Both the position numbers and the translations under genes were made by a program. This document shows positions 1 to 5,129 of a DNA stretch of 5,129 bases, piece by piece. The DNA is from Calditrichota bacterium. Its GTDB lineage: Bacteria; Zhuqueibacterota; Zhuqueibacteria; Oleimicrobiales; Geothermoviventaceae. Under the pieces are notes generated by a model. The model saw nothing but the letters and a program-made list of their open reading frames with translations, ran no database searches and was not told the DNA's origin. Every line of letters begins with the position of its first letter. The first letter of the stretch is position 1. The stretch lies in NCBI GenBank assembly GCA_013152765.1, contig JAADFT010000210.1, positions 1 to 5,129 on the forward strand, in the 5' to 3' direction.

Positions 1-254
1 TCGCCGCCCTTTACGGCTTTCAGCTTGTGCTCCTCCAGTACGGACCGCGCTGTCTCGAAAGTCATGTTCGTCACGTCGGGCACGTCGATGGCCTGGCCGT
101 GCCGCGTGTAGGCCGGCATGACGATCCGATCCATGAGCAGGTAGAACAAGATCAACGCGACGAAAACGGCCAACCAGCGTTTCCAGCGAATGTGAACTCG
201 TCCGCCGCGCGTTCGCGCGGCCCTGGCCTGCTGAACAGCGAAAAGCAGCATCAT
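1..254 (-). CDS. membrane-anchored PASTA domain protein, N-terminal part
   Basis: The 84 visible residues are the start of a protein that leaves the window on the left. A basic N-terminal stretch ('RAARTRGGRVHIRWKRW', 11-27) precedes one hydrophobic helix at about 28-48 ('LAVFVALILFYLLM'). Positive-inside topology puts the rest outside the cytoplasm. From residue 56, 'IDVPDVTNMTFETARSVLEE' is a typical PASTA repeat opening ('VPDV.g.....A...L'). PASTA domains are known from penicillin-binding proteins and Ser/Thr kinases, where they bind peptidoglycan or muropeptides. No kinase or transpeptidase domain precedes this one, so it resembles the stand-alone PASTA proteins found next to rsmB in some FCB-type bacteria; that comparison is from memory. 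The ATG overlaps the rsmB stop (ATGA). A second ATG follows at once (251) and is better spaced (7 nt) from GAGGA, so the true start may be either. The domain is clear; the exact function is unknown. Confidence 0.85.
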   Translation of the reverse strand, partial: MMLLFAVQQARAARTRGGRVHIRWKRWLAVFVALILFYLLMDRIVMPAYTRHGQAIDVPDVTNMTFETARSVLEEHKLKAVKGG

Positions 255-1759
255 CCTGTCCTCACGAGTCGGGCAGCGAAAACACCGTCTAAGTCATGAC
301 GATGTGGGAACGTCCGTACGTACCCTTGTTCGGTTGTAAAGCGATTGTCGACGATGTTCGTCGCAGGTTCAAGGGAAAAATCCGGGTGTTTCTGCAAGAA
401 AATCCTGACGACCTCCTCGTTTTCCTCCTGTTCCAGCGTGCAGGTACTGTACACGACCACTCCCCCTGCTTCCACAGTGCTCGCAATGCCGTCCAAAATG
501 GCCAGTTGCGTTGTCTGCAGCTTTAGGATGTCATCCTCAGAACGCTGCCAGCGCGCGTCCACTCGCCGTCGCAGTACGCCCGTACCGGAACAGGGTGCGT
601 CGATCAGCACTTTGGTAGCTGCGGCGAAAGGCGGAGCCTTCGCGTCCGCGCAGACGTAGCGGACGTTCTCCAACCCAAGACGTTGCGCAGCGCTCCGGAT
701 GAGCCCCACTCGCTTAAGCTGAAGGTCGCTGGCGAAGACAAGACCGCGTTTTCCACCAAGCAACTGCGCCGCCGCGGTGGTTTTGCCACCAGGAGCTGCG
801 CAAACGTCCCAGAGTTTGTCTCCTTCCTCAAGCTGCAAAAGAGCGACAGCCAGACTCGCGCTCGGATCTTGCGGTGTAACCGCTCCCTCTCGAAAAGCCC
901 GCAGAGATTCGACCCCTTGTGGCAGATGCTCGAGCCGGAGGTACTCGTGAAAGCCGGGAACCGTCTCAACCGCAATTCCTTCGGAGATGAGCGACGCTTT
1001 GACCTGTTCAACCTCAAAACGAGCTGTGTTAACGCGCACGAACAGCGGCGCTGGGCGGTTGTTGGCTTCGAGCAGGGCTACGGTTTCCTCGCGACCGTAG
1101 CGATCGAGCCACCTTTTGACCAGCCACTGGGGGTGGCTGTGGGCAATCGAAAGACCGCGCGCCGACTCGAGGTCGGCCGGCAAAGGGCGTTGGGTCCGCA
1201 AAGGTTCGAGGCGACGTAGAATCGCATTCACCCGACCAGCCCACTGGCTTCCGCCGGTTTCTTTGGCCAACTCAACCGCCTCGGACACGATCGCGTAGCC
1301 GGGCGTTGACGGGTGAAAGAACAGCTCAAACGTGGCCAGTTCGAGAATGGCTTTCAGTTCGAGTGGTGCGCGAAAGTAATCGCCACGGTAGCGTTTCTTG
1401 AGGACCCAACGCAGGTACAACCGCCAGCGGACGCATCCGCGGACCAGCTCAGAAACCAGAGCTCGATCCCGATGGTCAAGGCCACTTTTTCGGAGCTCGG
1501 AGCGCAGAAGCAGGTCCACGTAGGCGCGACGACGCTCGGCCGTTACCAAAATCCGCACGGCGAGACGCCTGGCGGTCAGCCGCTCTTGGCCCGTCTTCGC
1601 TGACTGAGTTGTCAGAATCGCGTTCCCTTCTTCGTGCGTCACTTCAGAACTGCCAACCCCAGACCAGGATGTGTCCTGCCTTGAGTTCCTCGCTCGAGAT
1701 CGAGCCTGCTCACGGCGCAGCTGAATTTCACCCCTTGTTTCCGCACTCAACGAAGCCAT
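251..1759 (-). CDS. rsmB: 16S rRNA (cytosine-967-C5)-methyltransferase RsmB
   Basis: RsmB (Sun/Fmu) methylates C5 of C967 in 16S rRNA using S-adenosylmethionine. In the 502-residue product, a NusB-like RNA-binding domain covers about 61-190 ('LTARRLAVRILVTAERRRAY', 'DHRDRALVSELVRGCVRWR'). A Rossmann methyltransferase domain follows: 'DVCAAPGGKTT' (318-328) for SAM binding, acidic D345, 'DAPCSGTGVLRR' (387-398) with C390, and 'YSTCTLEQEENEEV' (437-450) with the catalytic C440. It ends with the typical 'RTFPHRHDLDGVFAARL'. Its start is unsure. ATG 1759 gives about 60 extra, low-complexity basic residues and has no clear ribosome site; GTG 1774 (507 aa), GTG 1642 (463 aa) and even ATT 1618 (455 aa, AGAAGGG 6 nt upstream) are alternatives. 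E. coli RsmB has 429 residues. It follows fmt and overlaps the PASTA gene by 4 nt. Confidence 0.93.
   Translation of the reverse strand: MASLSAETRGEIQLRREQARSRARNSRQDTSWSGVGSSEVTHEEGNAILTTQSAKTGQERLTARRLAVRILVTAERRRAYVDLLLRSELRKSGLDHRDRALVSELVRGCVRWRLYLRWVLKKRYRGDYFRAPLELKAILELATFELFFHPSTPGYAIVSEAVELAKETGGSQWAGRVNAILRRLEPLRTQRPLPADLESARGLSIAHSHPQWLVKRWLDRYGREETVALLEANNRPAPLFVRVNTARFEVEQVKASLISEGIAVETVPGFHEYLRLEHLPQGVESLRAFREGAVTPQDPSASLAVALLQLEEGDKLWDVCAAPGGKTTAAAQLLGGKRGLVFASDLQLKRVGLIRSAAQRLGLENVRYVCADAKAPPFAAATKVLIDAPCSGTGVLRRRVDARWQRSEDDILKLQTTQLAILDGIASTVEAGGVVVYSTCTLEQEENEEVVRIFLQKHPDFSLEPATNIVDNRFTTEQGYVRTFPHRHDLDGVFAARLVRTG
259..263 (-). promoter_or_regulatory. ribosome binding site of the PASTA gene
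   Basis: GAGGA on the minus strand, within the last rsmB codons, lies 4 nt before ATG 254 and 7 nt before ATG 251. The spacing favours the second ATG. Either way the gene is probably translated by coupling with rsmB. Confidence 0.6.
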
Positions 1760-1812
1760 CCAGCAAGCACGCACCGGACGCGGGTAGATCGTCTGGCAGG
1801 GACCTTCGGTCT

Positions 1813-1848
1813 ACTCCTGAGGCTGTAACTCACCAACCTGTCAGGAGT
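1813..1848 (-). repeat. inverted repeat spanning the fmt stop codon
   Basis: ACTCCTGA (1848-1841 read on the minus strand) and TCAGGAGT (1820-1813) form a perfect 8-bp stem with a 20-nt loop. After a 2-nt bulge (CA), the loop can add a 4-bp helix (GGTT with AGCC, one G-U pair). The fmt TGA forms part of the upstream arm. The downstream arm contains AGGAG, but no start codon lies at a suitable distance. No T-tract follows, so a role in mRNA stability or in separating fmt from rsmB translation is more likely than termination. Function is inferred. Confidence 0.5.
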
Positions 1849-2809
1849 CGGATGGCTGCGGCTCGAACCTCTCGCCTTTCGCCAGTTTGTAGCCTCGCAG
1901 GAATTCAGCGGCCTTCATGACCCGTTTACCAGCCGGTTGTAGCTCGAGAATGGAAACTGCTCCTCTTCCCGCTTTGACCAGCAGCTTGCCCTTCCTGGCG
2001 TCGGCCTCTACTACCGTGCCGGGTTGGGCGTCTCGCACTTCCTGCGGGATTTCGCTTTCCTCGATTTCAGCCGCTCGGTGAAAATTGATCAGACGATCCT
2101 TCCAGTACGAGAAAGCCGCTGGCTCCGGAGCGAGACCACGTATCAGCCGGGCCAGTTCCACAGCGGGCCTGGACCAGTCGAGCTGGCCCATCTCACGTGT
2201 TACTTTCGGTGCGCGCGAAGGCTCGCCTACCTGCGGGGAAGGCTTCACCGAACCCTCTTCGAGGCGGTCGATTGTTTCGAGCAACAGCTCCGCCCCCAGT
2301 TCCGCAAGGCGCTGGCGGAGCTCACCTGCAGTTTCCAGAGGTCGAATCTCCGTGGCGCGCTGCAGCAGGATGTCGCCGGTGTCCACCTTCTCCTGGATGA
2401 AGAAAGTGGTCACGCCCGTTGTGGTCTCGCCGTTGATGATGGCCCACTGGATGGGTGCGGCGCCCCGATACTTCGGGAGCAAAGAAGCGTGCAGGTTGAT
2501 CGTGCCCATTTGCGGCATGGTGAACACCGCGACCGGCAGTATTCGGAATGCGACAACGACGAACAGGTCCGCCTTGTAGCTACGCAGCTCGCTCAGAAAG
2601 AGCTCGTCTTGAAGCTCGGACGGCGTGAGCACCGGAAGGCCGGCCTCGAGTGCGCGCTCCTTCACGACCGTTGGTTTGAGACGGCGACCACGACCACGGG
2701 GTCGGTCCGGCGCCGTTACAACCGCAAGGACCTGATGCCTCCCGGACGTAAGGAGCAAATCGAGAGACGGTACAGAAAAGTCCGCACTTCCGAAGAAAAT
2801 GATGCGCAT
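1841..2809 (-). CDS. fmt: methionyl-tRNA formyltransferase (Fmt)
   Basis: Fmt transfers the formyl group of 10-formyl-tetrahydrofolate to the amino group of methionyl-tRNA(fMet), preparing the initiator for bacterial translation. The 322-residue product fits the usual length of about 315. The N-terminal formyltransferase domain runs from 'MRIIFFGSADFSVPSL' (1-16) to about 185, with the loop 'PDRPRGRGRRLKP' (35-46) and 'NLHASLLPKYRGAAPIQW' (105-122). The catalytic residues N106, H108 and D144 ('VDTGD') are all present. The C-terminal OB-like domain begins near 'APKVTREMGQLDW' (200-212) and ends with 'AAEFLRGYKLAKGERF'. I chose ATG 2809 because 'MRIIFFG' is where the family begins. The frame stays open to a GTG at 2905, but those 32 residues are not family-like. 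Only a weak AGG lies 8 nt upstream. No def gene is adjacent; rsmB follows, an order common in bacteria. Confidence 0.96.
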   Translation of the reverse strand: MRIIFFGSADFSVPSLDLLLTSGRHQVLAVVTAPDRPRGRGRRLKPTVVKERALEAGLPVLTPSELQDELFLSELRSYKADLFVVVAFRILPVAVFTMPQMGTINLHASLLPKYRGAAPIQWAIINGETTTGVTTFFIQEKVDTGDILLQRATEIRPLETAGELRQRLAELGAELLLETIDRLEEGSVKPSPQVGEPSRAPKVTREMGQLDWSRPAVELARLIRGLAPEPAAFSYWKDRLINFHRAAEIEESEIPQEVRDAQPGTVVEADARKGKLLVKAGRGAVSILELQPAGKRVMKAAEFLRGYKLAKGERFEPQPSDS

Positions 2810-2854
2810 CAGAAGAACCTGTCGTGAGAACTCAAAGGTGACGCTGATTCGTCT

Positions 2855-2887
2855 GAGAAAAGAAACCGAGGCCCGCCGGCCAGGCGG
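2855..2887 (-). terminator. possible intrinsic terminator or attenuator before fmt
   Basis: On the minus strand a GC-rich stem is followed at once by TTTCTTTTCTC (2865-2855). One fold pairs CCG (2887-2885) with CGG (2868-2866) around an internal loop, then GGCC with GGCC across a GGCG tetraloop. An alternative fold is a 5-bp CCGCC/GGCGG stem. The helix is short and interrupted and the T-tract contains C residues, so the call is weak. If it works, it ends the radA-tgt-yajC transcript or attenuates read-through into fmt, whose start is only 45 nt further on. Confidence 0.3.
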
Positions 2888-2899
2888 AAACGTGCCACC

Positions 2900-2919
2900 A
2901 ACCACTCGCGGCTGTGGTT
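2900..2919 (-). repeat. short inverted repeat in the yajC-fmt gap
   Basis: AACCAC and GTGGTT form a 6-bp stem around an 8-nt loop. No T-tract follows. A stem this short can arise by chance; it is listed because it lies between two other stems in the same gap. Confidence 0.25.
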
Positions 2920-2945
2920 AGACATCCACGAGTAAGCATTCATAC

Positions 2946-2963
2946 CCTCTCAGCTGCGAGAGG
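2946..2963 (-). repeat. hairpin downstream of yajC
   Basis: CCTCTC and GAGAGG form a perfect 6-bp stem around a 6-nt loop (GCAGCT on the minus strand), 33 nt after the yajC stop. It is not followed by a T-tract. The downstream arm, GAGAGG, is purine-rich and lies directly before two ATG codons (2943 and 2939), so the stem could hide a weak ribosome site if either mini-ORF is real. Confidence 0.4.
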
Positions 2964-2996
2964 CCCCAGCCTGCCTGCGACTTCTGAAGTGCTCCC

Positions 2997-3320
2997 TTAA
3001 CTCTCGAGCTTTCTTGCCACGGAGCTGCGTGCAAGCTCGATTTTGACGTTGTCGGCGATTTTGACGATCAGGGTGTTTTCCTTCTCTTTCACACCGACCA
3101 CCGTCCCGTAAATGCCGCCGGCGGTGACAATCCTGTCGCCTTTCTGAATCGAGGCCAGCATCTTCTGGTGTTCTTTCTGCCTCTTGGCCTGTGGCCTGAA
3201 AATCAAGAGCCACATGATGACGACAATGAGGATGATCGGCAGCCACATGGCCAGTGGATTGGGACTCTGTCCACTCTGGCCAGCGGGTTGACCCATGTAG
3301 AGCATCAGAGTTGCAAACAC
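2997..3320 (-). CDS. yajC: Sec translocase accessory subunit YajC
   Basis: YajC is a small inner-membrane protein that associates with SecDF-YidC and the SecYEG translocon during protein export. The 107-residue product has the classic layout: a short polar N-terminus rich in Q, G and S (10-20), one membrane helix at about 24-41 ('MWLPIILIVVIMWLLIF'), the signature 'RPQAKRQKEHQKML' (42-55), then a cytoplasmic domain with 'GDRIVTAGGIYGTVVGV' (61-77) and 'VKIELARSSVARKL' (92-105). The start is GTG at 3320, chosen because AGGAG sits 6 nt upstream. In-frame ATGs at 3305 and 3296 lack that spacing. It follows tgt by 58 nt. secD and secF, often directly downstream, are not here; fmt follows after 187 nt. 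Length and motifs are normal for the family. Confidence 0.95.
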   Translation of the reverse strand: MFATLMLYMGQPAGQSGQSPNPLAMWLPIILIVVIMWLLIFRPQAKRQKEHQKMLASIQKGDRIVTAGGIYGTVVGVKEKENTLIVKIADNVKIELARSSVARKLES

Positions 3321-3326
3321 GTTGAT

Positions 3327-3331
3327 CTCCT
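3327..3331 (-). promoter_or_regulatory. ribosome binding site of yajC
   Basis: AGGAG on the minus strand (within AAAGGAGA), 6 nt before the GTG at 3320. It supports GTG as the yajC start over the downstream ATGs. Confidence 0.8.
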
Positions 3332-3353
3332 TTCGTTTGGTTTACCCTTTTGC

Positions 3354-3372
3354 GCGCCACAAAACCTGGCGC
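3354..3372 (-). repeat. inverted repeat / hairpin in the tgt-yajC gap
   Basis: GCGCCA and TGGCGC form a perfect 6-bp, GC-rich stem around a 7-nt loop, starting 6 nt after the tgt stop codon. No T-tract follows on the minus strand (GCAAAAGGG comes next), so it does not look like an intrinsic terminator. It could protect the 3' end of the radA-tgt message or mark a processing point before yajC. The structure is seen; any function is inferred. Confidence 0.45.
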
Positions 3373-3378
3373 TGTGCT

Positions 3379-4527
3379 TCACGCGGCCTCTCTGTCCCGA
3401 GCGTAACGTTCGTAGAAAAGCGCTTTCCATTCATCGAAACGCCCGGCCGAAATGGCCGAGCGCATCTCAGACATCAGGCGATGGTAAAACGTGAGGTTGT
3501 GCAGCGTAGCCAGATGTAGTCCGAGAATCTCACCAGCCTGGAAAAGATGGCGGATGTAGGCGCGACTGAAGTTCGTGCAGGCGTAGCAGTTGCACGTTTC
3601 GTCGATCGGCCTGAAATCTTCCTTGAAACGGGCATTTTTGATGACAAGGGCACCCTCGGACGTAAACACGGTGCCGTTGCGGGCGTTGCGCGTGGGAATG
3701 ACGCAATCGAAAAGATCGATGCCCGAGGACACGGCTTCCACCAGGTCTTCGGGTTTTCCAACGCCCATGAGGTAGCGAGGTTTCGCTTTCGGCAACATTT
3801 GCGCCGTCAGGCGCACGATCTTCAGCATTTCCTCCTTTGGCTCACCGACCGAAAGCCCGCCGATGGCGTAACCCGGGAACTCCAGGTCGATCAGGAAGCG
3901 GACGGATTCCTCGCGCAGGTCCGCGTAAACACTGCCCTGTACGATGCCAAAGAGGCTCTGCGGGTACCCGTAGAGCGGCTCAGTCGCTGCGAAGCGGGCC
4001 CGGGCTCGCTCGGCCCAGCGGTGGGTCAGATCCAGCGATTTCCTTGCGTACTCGTAAGTGCTTGGGTACGGCGGGCACTCGTCGAGGACCATCATGATGT
4101 CGCTACCGATGGAGCGCTGGATGTCCACGACGTTTTCGGGCGTAAAAACGTGCAAAGAGCCGTCCAGGTGAGAACGAAAATGGACGCCGTCTTCGCGGAT
4201 CTTGCGGTACTGGCTCAGGCTGAACACCTGAAAACCGCCGCTGTCCGTCAGGATTGGCTTCTGCCAGGATGCAAAACGGTGCAACCCTCCGGCCTTCTCG
4301 AGGATTTCAGTGCCAGGCCTCAGGTACAGATGGTAGGCATTGGAAAGCATGATTTGGGTGCCGGTTCGGGTCAGATCATCCGGCGAAAGGGCTTTCACGG
4401 TGCCCTGCGTGCCGACCGGCATGAACGCCGGAGTCTGCACCTCACCGTGAGGTGTTCGGAGGAGGCCCAGACGAGGTCCGCTCGCGCTACCGCGTTTCAG
4501 CTCGAAAGTGATCCCCGGCTCGGTCAC
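3379..4527 (-). CDS. tgt: queuine/preQ1 tRNA-guanine transglycosylase (Tgt)
   Basis: Tgt swaps guanine 34 in the anticodon of GUN tRNAs (Asp, Asn, His, Tyr) for preQ1, a step of queuosine synthesis. The 382-residue product matches the usual bacterial length of about 375. Visible motifs are 'TDSGGFQVFSLS' (94-105, with D95 the likely general acid/base), D149 in 'VLDE', Q197 in 'IVQG', 'GGLSVGEP' (223-230), and 'FDCVIPTRNARNG' (273-285) with D274 the likely nucleophile by alignment from memory to Zymomonas D280. The zinc site is C312, C314 and C317 in 'CNCYAC', plus H343 in 'TLHNLTFYHR'. The start codon is GTG. It overlaps the radA stop (GTGA) and follows a perfect AGGAGG by 7 nt, which fixes the start and suggests coupling to radA. 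YajC follows after 58 nt, a pairing common in bacteria. All key residues are present. Confidence 0.97.
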   Translation of the reverse strand: MTEPGITFELKRGSASGPRLGLLRTPHGEVQTPAFMPVGTQGTVKALSPDDLTRTGTQIMLSNAYHLYLRPGTEILEKAGGLHRFASWQKPILTDSGGFQVFSLSQYRKIREDGVHFRSHLDGSLHVFTPENVVDIQRSIGSDIMMVLDECPPYPSTYEYARKSLDLTHRWAERARARFAATEPLYGYPQSLFGIVQGSVYADLREESVRFLIDLEFPGYAIGGLSVGEPKEEMLKIVRLTAQMLPKAKPRYLMGVGKPEDLVEAVSSGIDLFDCVIPTRNARNGTVFTSEGALVIKNARFKEDFRPIDETCNCYACTNFSRAYIRHLFQAGEILGLHLATLHNLTFYHRLMSEMRSAISAGRFDEWKALFYERYARDREAA

Positions 4528-5129
4528 GAGAAAGCCTCCTCAAGTGCTTGTTGGAGAGTACGAACCGGGATCGCTTTGAAGCCTCTCCCCCGCCTTGTCA
4601 ATCTCGACGCTGCAGAACGCGGCAGCATGACCCGCTGGAAACCCAGTCTGGCCGCTTCGGCTGCTCTGAGGTCGGCGTGCTGAACAGAACGTACCTCGCC
4701 GCCGAGGCCGACTTCGCCGAAAGCGACGAGATCCTGGGCCACAGGCCGGTTCAACGCACTCGACGCAATGGCCAGTGCAACGGCAAGATCAACCCCAGGT
4801 TCGTCCACACGGATGCCGCCGGCCACGTTGACGAAGACGTCGTGAGTGGCAATCTGCACGCCAGCCCGCTTCTCGAGGACGGCGAGGATCATCGGCAACC
4901 TGCGGGGATCGAAGCCCGTGGCACTGCGCTGTGGGACGCCGTAGTGTGTGGGGCTGGCGAGGGCCTGAACTTCGAGCAACAGCGGACGTGAACCCTGCAG
5001 GACGGGCGTGACGACCGAGCCTGGCGTCTTTTCCAAGCGCTCGGAAAGGAAAAGCTCGCTCGGATTCAACACATCTCGCAGGCCCTTGTCGGTCATTTCG
5101 AAGACACCGATCTCCGAAGTGGAGCCGTA
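4524..5129 (-). CDS. radA: DNA repair protein RadA (Sms), C-terminal part, 5' end outside window
   Basis: RadA is a RecA-like, DnaB-type ATPase that drives branch migration in recombinational repair. The window holds 201 C-terminal residues. They start at the tyrosine of what should be the KNR(Y/F)G motif ('YGSTSEIGVFEMTDKGL', then 'NPSELFLSER'), the family hallmark after the ATPase core. From fragment residue 48 to about 190 lies the Lon-protease-like domain: 'DVFVNVAGGIRVDEPGVDLA' at 97-115 and 'GEVGLGGEVRSV' at 138-149. As known for RadA, the Lon catalytic serine context is replaced ('EPGVDLA'), so no protease activity is expected. Family members are about 450 residues, so the zinc finger and Walker motifs lie beyond the right edge. 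The frame is open to the last base, so the ATG at 5096 is internal and not the start. The TGA stop overlaps the GTG start of tgt. The fragment looks intact, and the identification is very secure. Confidence 0.96.
   Translation of the reverse strand, partial: YGSTSEIGVFEMTDKGLRDVLNPSELFLSERLEKTPGSVVTPVLQGSRPLLLEVQALASPTHYGVPQRSATGFDPRRLPMILAVLEKRAGVQIATHDVFVNVAGGIRVDEPGVDLAVALAIASSALNRPVAQDLVAFGEVGLGGEVRSVQHADLRAAEAARLGFQRVMLPRSAASRLTRRGRGFKAIPVRTLQQALEEAFS
4535..4540 (-). promoter_or_regulatory. ribosome binding site of tgt
   Basis: A perfect AGGAGG on the minus strand lies 7 nt upstream of the GTG at 4527, inside the last codons of radA. It decides the GTG start and would let tgt be translated both by re-initiation and independently. 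Confidence 0.85.

Larger units (their letters stand above)
2810..2996. other. 187-nt yajC-fmt intergenic region
   Basis: This is the only sizeable gap in the window. It separates the yajC stop from the fmt start and holds three small inverted repeats (2946-2963, 2900-2919, and 2866-2887 followed by a T-rich tract). It also holds two short minus-strand reading frames of 44 and 35 codons. No def gene lies here, although def commonly precedes fmt. I could not find convincing -35/-10 elements, nor the Bacteroidota-type TAnnTTTG box, on the minus strand. A promoter for fmt may still be present. Confidence 0.6.

Noticed and set aside
683..1219. Plus-strand open frame of 178 codons opposite rsmB
   Set aside because: It is antisense to the RsmB methyltransferase region, has no recognisable domain and no credible ribosome site.
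2024..2827. Plus-strand open frame of 267 codons opposite fmt
   Set aside because: It is antisense to fmt, whose catalytic residues are all intact. Its composition (many R, H and Q) is typical of a shadow frame.
2810..2905. N-terminal extension of fmt to a GTG at 2905
   Set aside because: Fmt proteins begin at the 'MRIIFFG' strand. The 32 extra residues are not family-like and run through the candidate terminator stem.
2810..2996. A sigma-70 or Bacteroidota-type promoter for fmt
   Set aside because: No pair of boxes with sensible spacing could be found. Short matches such as TTTGAG or TATGAAT lack partners, so no promoter is called.
2950..3360. Minus-strand frame of 136 codons overlapping yajC in another phase
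   Set aside because: yajC itself shows every family motif and a good ribosome site. The overlapping frame is low in complexity (R, Q, H, E) and family-less.
3547..4683. Plus-strand open frame of 378 codons opposite tgt and the end of radA
   Set aside because: It is wholly antisense to two clear conserved genes, resembles no protein family, and is expected as a shadow of GC-rich coding sequence.
5094..5096. ATG at 5096 as a radA start
   Set aside because: The frame is open to the window edge and encodes the continuing RadA sequence 'YGSTSEIGVFE', so this methionine is internal.
1..5129. CRISPR arrays, tRNA/rRNA genes, insertion sequences, phage genes or long direct repeats
   Set aside because: I scanned both strands by eye and saw no regularly spaced repeats, no tRNA-like cloverleaf arms and no transposase or integrase motifs. 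Nearly all bases are used by conserved coding genes.

Overview
This window comes from a bacterial chromosome. It is moderately GC-rich and holds a compact run of conserved housekeeping genes, all on the minus strand, so transcription runs from high to low coordinates. I see no mobile element, CRISPR array, tRNA or rRNA, and no sign of horizontal transfer. The gene order ends in fmt, rsmB and a membrane-anchored PASTA protein. Together with the style of the proteins (Fmt 'APEPAA' segment, RadA LonC 'AGGIRVDEPGVDLAVA'), it suggests a member or relative of the FCB superphylum (Bacteroidota, Chlorobiota, Gemmatimonadota and allied candidate phyla). That assignment is recall-based inference, not proof.

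Layout in transcription order: (1) radA, C-terminal 201 residues only, entering from the right edge (5129-4524). (2) tgt, tRNA-guanine transglycosylase, GTG start overlapping the radA stop by 4 nt (GTGA), with a perfect AGGAGG ribosome site (4527-3379). (3) yajC, the small Sec-translocon accessory protein, GTG start with a good AGGAG site (3320-2997). (4) A 187-nt gap, the only sizeable one, holding several hairpins, one followed by a T-rich tract. (5) fmt, methionyl-tRNA formyltransferase (2809-1841). (6) rsmB, 16S rRNA m5C967 methyltransferase with an uncertain start (about 1759-251). (7) The N-terminus of a single-pass membrane protein with a PASTA domain, ATGA-overlapping rsmB and leaving through the left edge (254-1).

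Functionally the cluster is translation-centred: tRNA modification (Tgt, queuosine), initiator-tRNA formylation (Fmt) and rRNA methylation (RsmB). It is joined to DNA repair (RadA), protein export (YajC) and a probable envelope/peptidoglycan-sensing protein (PASTA). The overlapping starts at radA/tgt and rsmB/PASTA indicate translational coupling. The usual partners def (next to fmt) and secD/secF (next to yajC) are absent here.

The window contains no evident new system. The items most worth a second look are the hairpins at the three non-overlapping gene junctions, the possible attenuator with mini-ORFs in front of fmt, and the unresolved RsmB N-terminus.
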